From NCBI GenBank assembly GCA_034408745.1, contig JAWXCM010000167.1:1-8291 (forward strand): 8,291 bases of DNA. The letters are read 5' to 3'. The notes under the pieces are model-generated. The model worked only from the letters and a program-made list of their open reading frames with translations. It had not been told where the DNA came from and searched no databases. Positions within the stretch are counted from its first letter, which is position 1, and each line of letters starts with the position of its first letter. This DNA is from JAWXCM01 sp034408745. GTDB taxonomy: Bacteria > Acidobacteriota > Terriglobia > Bryobacterales > Bryobacteraceae. Of this stretch, positions 5,129-8,291 are shown in pieces. The translations under genes and the position numbers were made by a program.

Positions 5129-8100
5129 ATGGATCCGGCTCTGCCGCACCACGAGACATCGCCTAAGGAGGGTAGCCTGGAAAGAGGGCTGGCCTCACTC
5201 GTTCTGGAAGCGTTCACCGACGGTGTGTCGGTCAGCGACGAGAATGGGTTCATCATCTACACAAATCCGGCCGAAGACCGAATGTTCGGTTACGGGCCGG
5301 GGGAGCTCGTCGGCCAGCACGTCTCCGTCCTGAACAGCTATAGCCCGGAAGAAAATACCGGGCAGGTGCAGGACGTTATTGCACATCTAAATTCCGAAGG
5401 CCTGTGGCAGGGCCAGTGGTGCAACCGCCGCAGGGATGGTTCCACCTTTTATAGCCATGCGCGGATCACATCGACAGACTGGCAGGGCCGGTCCTGCTGG
5501 ATCCGTGTCCAGCAGGAGGTTAGCGGCCCGAGGCTGATGGAAGAGCAGTTCCAGACGCTGGCCGATTCCATCGCGAATCTGGCGTGGATGGCGCACGCCG
5601 ACGGCTACATCTTCTGGTACAACCGGCGCTGGTACGAGTACACCGGCACCACTCCGGAACAGATGCAAGGCTGGGGATGGCAGTCCGTGCACGATCCGGT
5701 TGAATTGCCCCGCGTCACGGAGGAATGGCGCAAATCGATAGCTTCGGCCACGCCGTTCGAGATGGTGTTCCCGTTGCGCGGCGCCGACGGGCGGTTCCGG
5801 CAGTTTCTGACGCACAGCGTTCCAATGTTCGATTCGGCCGGCAGTGTCGACCGCTGGTTCGGCACCAACACCGATATCAGCGCGCAGGTGGAAGCCGAGA
5901 CGGCGCTGCGGAATATTGAGGAGCGGCTGCTGGGCGTTGTGGAGGCTTCCGGTAAGCTGCTGGAAACGTTGAGCGTCAGTCAGGCGCTGCTGGATACGGT
6001 AGAGATCGCGCCCCGGCTGGTTCCATGCGATGCGGTGGCAGTCTGGCGGGCTGATGAACAGGACCGTTGGAGCATAGTGGCGAGCCAGGGGCTTTCCGAT
6101 AGTTACCTGCGCGATTGCCACGACGTTCAGGGTCCGGCTCTCCAGGACAGGTTACCGTTCTCCATCGGTGACGTATTCGCCACGCCTGGTACCGATGCTC
6201 GCCGGGCGATGTATCGGAAAGAAGGGATTCACGCCATGCTCGGCGTACCACTGCGGATCCAGGGAGGGCTGCACGGGACGCTGATATTTTACTTCCGCAA
6301 CGCCAGGGAGTTTAGTGAAGGCGAGAAGGAAGTGGCACGGGCTCTCGGTAACGTAGCCGCGTCTGCGCTTACTTCGGCAGAGATGTATGAGCGTCAGACG
6401 GAGACTCGCAGCCGCGCCGAAGCGGGAGAGCGGCGGGCGGCTTTTCTGGCACGCGCTGGTGCGATGCTGGTTTCCTCACTACAGCCGGAAACCGCGCTCG
6501 ACGGGCTGATGGAACTTGCGGTTCCCGAGGTGGCGGATTATGCCTGGACCGAGCTGCGGGATCCTGCAGGCAGGCCGGCGGTGGTGTCGGCCCGTCACAG
6601 CGAGGGAGACGGGGCGACGGAACTGATTCGGGCGGTAGCTTCAGGCGAGGCTCTGCCTGAGGCATGGTCGACAGGAGTTCAGGCATCGGCCAGCATCGGC
6701 ACCGGCGACCGGGCGGCAGGCCGGATCGTGTTTGGGCTTCGACGGCCCGGGCGCGCGGTGGAAGAGGCGGAGTATCGCCGCCTTGTGGAGGAGATCGCGC
6801 AACGGGCCTCGGTGGCGGTGGAGAATGCCCGCCTCCATCAGGAAGTGCGTGAAGCGGAAGAGCGCGCGCGGATCGCAATGGAAGCTGCGGAGCTCGGGAC
6901 GTGGGACTTCGATAACGTGTCGCAGCGGTTGACCTGGTCGGCTCGCTGCAAGGCGTTTTTCGGGCTGCCGCCGGACAGTTCCCTGCCGGGTGAGCAGGTC
7001 ATCGAGAGGGTGCATCCCGAAGACAGGGCGTATGTCGCCGCCATGGCGCGGCGGGTAATGGACCCGGCCAGCGATGGCTCCAGCCACGCAGAGTTTCGGA
7101 CCCTGCTGCCAGACGGCTCAGTGCGATGGCTGGTCTCGCTTGGGCGGGTGTTCTTTGAGGGCGAAGGGGCCGGGCGCCGGGCGGTTCGAATGATCGGCAT
7201 CATGCGCGACAGCACGGCCGCGAGGCTGGCCGAGCAGGAACGGCAGGCGCTGCTGGGCAGGGAACAGGAGGCGCGGTCGGCTGCCGAACTGCTGAACCGG
7301 GTGGGCCCTATTTTGTTGTCGGAGCTGGACCGGGACCGGCTGGTCCAGAAACTGGTGGACCTATGTACACGGCTGGTGGGGGCGTCGACCGGAGCGCTGG
7401 CGGCGGACGTGGATATTCGCGATGCAATCCGTCTGGCCGACTACCAGAAAACCGCGGCGCTGCCCGCGAATCTACCGCTCTTCGGGACCGGCATCTGCAG
7501 CGTTCTTGCCGTTCCGGTGCGGGCTCCGTCAGGCGAATCGTTCGGGACGCTGGTGTTCGGCCATCCGTCACCGGACGTGTTTGACCTTCGTGAGGAGCAA
7601 CTGGCTGAGGGCATCGCGGCACAGGCTGCCGTTGCACTCGACAACGCGCGGCTGTTTGAAGAAGCGCTTCGCGTGCAAAACGAACTGGAGAAAACGAACC
7701 GGTCCCTGCGCGCGGCCAACATGGATCTGGAGCAGTTTGCTTTTGCCGCCGCGCACGATTTGCGTGAACCGCTTCGGATGGTGACCACGTACACACAACT
7801 GCTGGAACGGCGCATGGGCCAGCAACTTTCCGACGAGCAGCGCGTTTTCATGCTGCGCATTGTGGAGGGCGCCAGACGCATGGTGGATCTGCTGCAGGAT
7901 CTACTCTCCTACACCAACACGGCGACTCAGTCCGAGCCGGCGGGTCCGGTGGAACTGGACGGCGTGATTGGAACGGTGCTGCAGAATCTGTCCAGCTGGA
8001 TTGCCGATTCCGGCGCTGAGGTAGTAATCGTGAGTCCGTTGCCGGTAATCAGCGGCAGGCCTGGTCACATGGTGCTAATTTTCCAGAACCTGATCGGGAA

Positions 8101-8291
8101 TGGGATAAAGTATCGCCGGCCCGACGTGACGCCGAGGGTCGAGATTTCCGCCGAGGCGAGTGATGGCCGGTGGCTGTTCCGGGTGAAGGACAACGGCATC
8201 GGCATAGAACCCCGGTATCACGCTCAAATCTTCGGCGTGTTCAAACGGCTGCACGGGCGCGACATTCCCGGCACAGGGATCGGGCTGGCCA
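5129..8291 (+). CDS. Multi-sensor soluble histidine kinase (PAS/GAF), C-terminus cut by window edge
   Basis: One unbroken frame of 1054 codons to the window edge. Order, in rough residues: PAS 22-131, PAS 138-251 (with WYNRRWYEYTG), GAF 272-418, GAF 439-570 (ends VENARLHQEV), PAS 580-697 (GTWDFD, then HPEDR), GAF 719-842 (ends VALDNARLFEEA), a coiled-coil linker about 843-868, HisKA with the phosphate-accepting His876 in AAAHDLREPLR, then HATPase_c from about 975 with the N box NLIGNGIKYRRPD (Asn991), G1 box DNGIGI (Asp1021), F box VFKRLHGR and the start of G2 (GTGIGLA), where the window ends. There are no membrane segments or signal peptide, so it should be cytoplasmic; the ligands are unknown. 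The HisKA/N-box wording is typical of phytochrome-like kinases, but no chromophore-binding GAF is evident. An in-frame TGA at 5120-5122 limits the start to GTG 5123 (AAGG six bases upstream) or ATG 5129. Any response regulator would lie beyond the edge. Confidence 0.95.
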   Translation, partial: MDPALPHHETSPKEGSLERGLASLVLEAFTDGVSVSDENGFIIYTNPAEDRMFGYGPGELVGQHVSVLNSYSPEENTGQVQDVIAHLNSEGLWQGQWCNRRRDGSTFYSHARITSTDWQGRSCWIRVQQEVSGPRLMEEQFQTLADSIANLAWMAHADGYIFWYNRRWYEYTGTTPEQMQGWGWQSVHDPVELPRVTEEWRKSIASATPFEMVFPLRGADGRFRQFLTHSVPMFDSAGSVDRWFGTNTDISAQVEAETALRNIEERLLGVVEASGKLLETLSVSQALLDTVEIAPRLVPCDAVAVWRADEQDRWSIVASQGLSDSYLRDCHDVQGPALQDRLPFSIGDVFATPGTDARRAMYRKEGIHAMLGVPLRIQGGLHGTLIFYFRNAREFSEGEKEVARALGNVAASALTSAEMYERQTETRSRAEAGERRAAFLARAGAMLVSSLQPETALDGLMELAVPEVADYAWTELRDPAGRPAVVSARHSEGDGATELIRAVASGEALPEAWSTGVQASASIGTGDRAAGRIVFGLRRPGRAVEEAEYRRLVEEIAQRASVAVENARLHQEVREAEERARIAMEAAELGTWDFDNVSQRLTWSARCKAFFGLPPDSSLPGEQVIERVHPEDRAYVAAMARRVMDPASDGSSHAEFRTLLPDGSVRWLVSLGRVFFEGEGAGRRAVRMIGIMRDSTAARLAEQERQALLGREQEARSAAELLNRVGPILLSELDRDRLVQKLVDLCTRLVGASTGALAADVDIRDAIRLADYQKTAALPANLPLFGTGICSVLAVPVRAPSGESFGTLVFGHPSPDVFDLREEQLAEGIAAQAAVALDNARLFEEALRVQNELEKTNRSLRAANMDLEQFAFAAAHDLREPLRMVTTYTQLLERRMGQQLSDEQRVFMLRIVEGARRMVDLLQDLLSYTNTATQSEPAGPVELDGVIGTVLQNLSSWIADSGAEVVIVSPLPVISGRPGHMVLIFQNLIGNGIKYRRPDVTPRVEISAEASDGRWLFRVKDNGIGIEPRYHAQIFGVFKRLHGRDIPGTGIGLA

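Noticed and set aside
5387..6121. Minus-strand open frame of 244 codons within the kinase
   Set aside because: Antisense to the second PAS and first GAF domain; no ribosome site and no recognisable protein features.
1..8291. tRNA, rRNA, CRISPR arrays, insertion sequences, phage or defence genes
   Set aside because: No cloverleaf, repeat-spacer pattern, transposase, terminal inverted repeats or defence-type domains were found on either strand.

Overview
The window holds six protein-coding genes on high-G+C DNA (impression by eye) from a Gram-negative bacterium. An outer-membrane beta-barrel gene shows the Gram-negative envelope. The style of the HIT protein, the alginate-export-type porin and the small two-helix membrane protein recall Acidobacteriota (Bryobacter/Solibacter-like). 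That placement is an inference from memory, not a search result.

Left block (1-2580, minus strand): an operon read right to left, rpsA (30S ribosomal protein S1, six S1 domains), then an HU/IHF-family DNA-bending protein, then a HIT-family nucleotide hydrolase/transferase cut by the left edge. Gaps are 36 and 10 bases, so the three are probably co-transcribed. A strong sigma70-type promoter lies about 105 bases upstream of rpsA.

Middle (2749-4592): the intergenic region 2581-2748 carries two back-to-back promoters whose -10 boxes overlap, one for rpsA and one for the plus-strand porin gene. The porin converges on an unrecognised 145-residue minus-strand gene, with a hairpin terminator between them. 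That gene has its own promoter, a 10-base perfect palindrome in the promoter spacer, and a strong ribosome binding site that sets a GTG start.

Right block (4899-8291, plus strand): a 56-residue two-helix membrane protein with a very strong ribosome binding site, followed after 59 bases by a large soluble hybrid-sensor-type histidine kinase (PAS-PAS-GAF-GAF-PAS-GAF-HisKA-HATPase). The kinase is cut by the right edge inside its ATP-binding domain. Two of its GAF domains look internally shortened.

No RNA genes, CRISPR arrays, insertion sequences or phage genes were seen. Most of the window is ordinary chromosomal core. The parts that deserve a second look are the overlapping divergent promoters, the orphan 145-residue protein with its palindrome, and the small membrane protein beside the kinase.
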